This document shows, piece after piece, positions 5,853 through 7,814 of a stretch of 7,814 bases of DNA. The first letter of the stretch is position 1. Every line of letters starts with the position of its first letter. Origin of the DNA: JBALVT01 sp047612385. Lineage in GTDB: Bacteria; Pseudomonadota; Gammaproteobacteria; Pseudomonadales; Halieaceae. Under the pieces are notes generated by a model, which searched no databases, was not told the origin of the DNA, and saw only the letters and a program-made list of their open reading frames with translations. The stretch is from NCBI GenBank assembly GCA_047612385.1, contig JBLGAR010000184.1:1-7814 (forward strand), read 5' to 3'. The translations under genes were made by a program, and so were the position numbers.

Positions 5853-6887
5853 TCATAATCGCGTGTTTTCATGCAGCTTTAAGTGCTCGACGATGCCAAA
5901 AATATCCTGCATTTCTGCCAACACCGTATTGATCTCTTCATAGAATGTCACGCGCTCCTTAATATCTCTCACCTCAAAGCGATTGGTGTCGCTTGGGATC
6001 ATTAGTAAGAGGTGACGATCATAGAATGCCGCTTGTAGATTACTTTTACGAGTCTTCGAGACTTCATTGTCTTGCCCTCGAAATATAGCCTCTAAGTGAA
6101 TGAGCCGTTCCATAAAAGCAGGTGTGAGTAGATAGCGTGCTTCAACTTGGTCACTGGAGTAGATTTCAAACATTTTTTCAAAGGTAGGGTCCTCTAGTTT
6201 CACATGCTCCAGCTTAGTCGTTTTATCGCTAAGGAAATTACCCAATTTTCCGCCGTCACGCTTCACTACAGTGTGGCCCCGAAATTTTTTATGCATACTG
6301 AGAGTTATAAATAGTCCGCTAAAAACGGTTTTTCTGTTTTTGCCGCTGCCTCTTTCAAGCTCTGATTCAAACAGCTGCACACTTACGCCCTTATAGCTGC
6401 CACGCACCAAATCTTCATTGCTGTCACCATTGTGGTTAAAACGGGGAACAATCCCAAACGATTTAAGATCCGCAACCGCAACCCCCTCCGCATCAGGTGA
6501 ATAAACATAATCATCCCCGAAGAAAGAGAAGATGCGCGGGAATATCTCTTCCTTTATAGATTCTTTGTATGCATTTTTAGGACGGGTGTGCCAACGCCGT
6601 ATAAATAGAGAGATAGTCGCTATTACAATAACTTTTACACCTAGCGAAATATCCTCACTAGCGTCTAGCGGGGGGAAATAGTGTGACCCAATTACGAGAG
6701 CAACGCCTGCCACATACCCGGCTATTGCAAAGGGCTTGCGTTTTTCCGACGCAGAAAATGCTACTTGGCGCTTCTGCTCAAACTCCTCACAAAATGTGCG
6801 AATATGCGTCGCATAATGGGCATCAATATCTCCCGCCATCCCGTCTGGCATCACGAGCCGCTCATTACTATGAGTGAATTCAGACAT
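5853..6887 (-). CDS. DUF3137-type membrane protein
   Basis: A 344-residue protein of the DUF3137 type, commonly encoded beside LemA. The N-terminal 50 residues are polar, with a short helical part (FCEEFEQKRQVAF). Two hydrophobic segments follow, about 52-69 and 80-96, separated by a short acidic loop, then RRW and a long soluble domain. That domain contains GSYKGVSVQLFESELERGSGKNRKTVFSGLFI (about 169-200), a pattern typical of the family, and near the C-terminus a stretch rich in charged residues. The function is not established; a membrane-linked partner for LemA is a reasonable inference. The start at 6887 has AGGGGG (6900-6895) 7 bases upstream, overlapping the lemA stop codon, and the genes are 11 bp apart, so translation is probably coupled. 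Confidence 0.85.
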   Translation of the reverse strand: MSEFTHSNERLVMPDGMAGDIDAHYATHIRTFCEEFEQKRQVAFSASEKRKPFAIAGYVAGVALVIGSHYFPPLDASEDISLGVKVIVIATISLFIRRWHTRPKNAYKESIKEEIFPRIFSFFGDDYVYSPDAEGVAVADLKSFGIVPRFNHNGDSNEDLVRGSYKGVSVQLFESELERGSGKNRKTVFSGLFITLSMHKKFRGHTVVKRDGGKLGNFLSDKTTKLEHVKLEDPTFEKMFEIYSSDQVEARYLLTPAFMERLIHLEAIFRGQDNEVSKTRKSNLQAAFYDRHLLLMIPSDTNRFEVRDIKERVTFYEEINTVLAEMQDIFGIVEHLKLHENTRL

Positions 6888-6898
6888 CCAAATGCCCC

Positions 6899-7465
6899 CT
6901 AATTCAGAAAGGCAGAGGCGTCGACTGGCGCTTTGCTTGCTTCATCGCCTTCATAAAATGGCATTTCAGCCACGCCCGCCATGCCCGCAATCATATTGCC
7001 GGGGAAAATTTGCACCGAATTATTAAGCGATGTCACACTCGCATTATAGAAGCGACGTGCAGCAGCAATTAGCGCTTCGACTTCACTATAAGTCTGCTGC
7101 GCCTGCACCATTGTCGCATCAGATTTTATATCCGGGTATTGCTCCATGCGGACCATAAACTGGGCCATCTTTCCTGCCAGTTTTTCCGATGCGGCGAGAT
7201 GCTCTTTTACCGCAGCAGTATCTTTTGTGTCATAGTTTTTCTCGGACTGCTCACGCAGTTGCGTAATCTCGCTCATAAGCTCTTTCTCATGCTCCATCAT
7301 TTTATTTGCAATCTTCAAAATGTTGGGAATGAGATTGCTGCGCTGTTTAAGCTGCACATCCACACCAGACAGCGCTTCGAGCGCCTTGTTGCGACGACCA
7401 ATGATCGCAACATACCAAAAATATACGGCGGCAAGCACCAACCCAACAATAACTACAATCTCCAT
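6899..7465 (-). CDS. lemA: LemA family protein
   Basis: A 188-residue LemA protein, normal in length for the family. One N-terminal membrane segment (about 2-22) is followed by the family signature R-R-N-K-A-L-E-A-L-S-G-V-D-V-Q-L-K-Q-R-S-N-L-I-P-N, read here in pieces at 24-48. A long helical, coiled-coil-like bundle follows (EKELMSEITQLREQ and onward), then the conserved RRFYNASVTSLNNSVQIFPGNM near 137-158. The cell role of LemA proteins is poorly defined; an envelope-associated helical bundle is what the sequence shows. The start at 7465 has TAGGAG (7478-7473) 7 bases upstream. It is first in a two-gene leftward unit with the DUF3137 gene, and shows no functional link to the oxygenase cluster. 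Confidence 0.93.
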   Translation of the reverse strand: MEIVVIVGLVLAAVYFWYVAIIGRRNKALEALSGVDVQLKQRSNLIPNILKIANKMMEHEKELMSEITQLREQSEKNYDTKDTAAVKEHLAASEKLAGKMAQFMVRMEQYPDIKSDATMVQAQQTYSEVEALIAAARRFYNASVTSLNNSVQIFPGNMIAGMAGVAEMPFYEGDEASKAPVDASAFLN

Positions 7466-7545
7466 ACGAAAACTCCTATATCATGTTTGCTGGAACACTG
7501 GGCACGCTAGCACGAAATCGCAAATAGCTTCATCATTATTACAGT

Positions 7546-7560
7546 CTATACGAAGTATAG
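7546..7560. promoter_or_regulatory. 15-bp palindrome upstream of lemA
   Basis: CTATAC-GAA-GTATAG is a perfect 6+6 inverted repeat, 81 bp upstream of the lemA start and within its likely promoter zone, so a regulator site is possible. The arms do not extend further. Confidence 0.35.
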
Positions 7561-7576
7561 GACAAATAAACGGCCT
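7554..7576 (+). repeat. Degenerate third copy of the 25-bp repeat
   Basis: AGTATAGGACAAATAAACGGCCT matches the core of the 25-bp repeat at 19 of 23 positions without gaps, same orientation, 168 bp from the copy at 7722. It overlaps the right arm of the palindrome at 7546-7560. Confidence 0.5.
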
Positions 7577-7639
7577 GTTGGGAGTAGATTGCCTCACTGA
7601 TTCTTCCAGCTGAGCTGGAGAAATTCGCGAAATATCCGC

Positions 7640-7814
7640 CTATGGGCCTGAAAAGTTGTTGGCTGCGATGATCGCGCAATTCATATCCGTCCATTCCTGA
7701 ACGAGAGTACGCAACAGTTCGGAGTATAGGAAGGATAAACGCCCTTCCGGTGCTATTAACCTTCCACCTGTTTCGACAGCAAAAACTGCGCCAAACCAGC
7801 AATATAGAATAAAC
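7640..7814 (-). CDS. Possible C-terminal end of an unidentified protein (partial)
   Basis: A leftward frame open at the right window edge gives 57 residues to a TAG at 7642-7640, ending VQEWTDMNCAIIAANNFSGP. Its composition and hydrophobic pattern look more like real protein than the competing frame over the same bases (rich in Cys, Trp and Arg). I recognise no family. The 25-bp repeat (7722-7746) lies inside it and would encode EGRLSFLYS. It could also be a decayed remnant. The start is beyond the window. Confidence 0.3.
   Translation of the reverse strand, partial: FILYCWFGAVFAVETGGRLIAPEGRLSFLYSELLRTLVQEWTDMNCAIIAANNFSGP
7722..7746 (+). repeat. 25-bp exact repeat, copy 2
   Basis: Identical to 5660-5684, same orientation, about 2.06 kb away, so the two copies bracket the lemA-DUF3137 pair. 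Flanking bases (7721 and 7747) already differ. Confidence 0.9.

Larger units (their letters stand above)
7466..7639. promoter_or_regulatory. Upstream region of the lemA operon
   Basis: 174 bp that should hold the lemA promoter. On the leftward strand a possible sigma-70 site is TTGTCC (7566-7561), 18 bases, TAATAA, which is poor in both boxes. It coincides with the palindrome 7546-7560 and the degenerate repeat 7554-7576. No gene is recognised here; a long leftward open frame through 7539-7802 has an odd composition and is not believed. Confidence 0.4.

Noticed and set aside
7547..7560. Similarity of TATACGAAGTATAG to a loxP arm
   Set aside because: Only a short partial match with an indel; no second arm and spacer, and no recombinase gene nearby.
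7539..7802. 87-codon leftward open frame upstream of lemA
   Set aside because: Odd composition (rich in Arg, Ser, Tyr, Cys), no ribosome site and no family; it overlaps a more protein-like frame and a promoter zone.

Overview
The window looks like an accessory region of a proteobacterial chromosome or large plasmid. A gammaproteobacterium is my tentative guess, from the style of the protein sequences and the LemA/DUF3137 pair; no rRNA or other marker fixes the taxon. I see no tRNA, rRNA, CRISPR array or phage gene.

Layout. (1) Positions 1-~230: the 5' end of an IS6-family insertion sequence whose transposase reads leftward out of the window; only the first 47 codons are present. (2) Positions 309-4337: a tight leftward gene cluster in transcription order: Rieske ring-hydroxylating oxygenase alpha subunit (GTG start at 4337), small beta subunit, spinster-type MFS transporter, and after about 100 bp an NAD-type short-chain dehydrogenase. 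The first three genes are 27 and 17 bp apart, each with a Shine-Dalgarno sequence. (3) Positions 4338-4796: a 459-bp divergent intergenic region that must hold the control signals. (4) Positions 4797-5543: an IclR-family regulator reading rightward, the obvious candidate to control the oxygenase cluster. (5) Positions 5546-5658: a frameshifted internal piece of an IS6-family transposase starting 3 bases after the regulator's stop codon, followed by a scrambled stretch. (6) Positions 5853-7465: a leftward LemA-DUF3137 gene pair, unrelated in role to the oxygenase cluster. (7) Positions 7466-7814: noncoding or decayed sequence with a 25-bp exact repeat shared with the IS6 scar, a degenerate third copy, a short palindrome, and possibly the C-terminal end of another gene.

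How it works together (inference): an exogenous organic substrate enters through the MFS carrier, is hydroxylated or demethylated by the two-subunit Rieske oxygenase, and the product is oxidised by the dehydrogenase, with the IclR protein sensing a ligand. No ferredoxin, reductase or ring-cleavage enzyme is present, so the oxygenase must borrow electron-transfer partners. IS6 sequences on both sides, in opposite orientation and both reading outward, suggest a catabolic module moved as a composite-transposon-like unit. The most distinctive protein is the oxygenase alpha subunit: its iron site reads E-G-Y-H-x3-H instead of the usual D-x-Y-H-x4-H, and its Rieske spacing is slightly long, so its substrate class cannot be read from the sequence alone.
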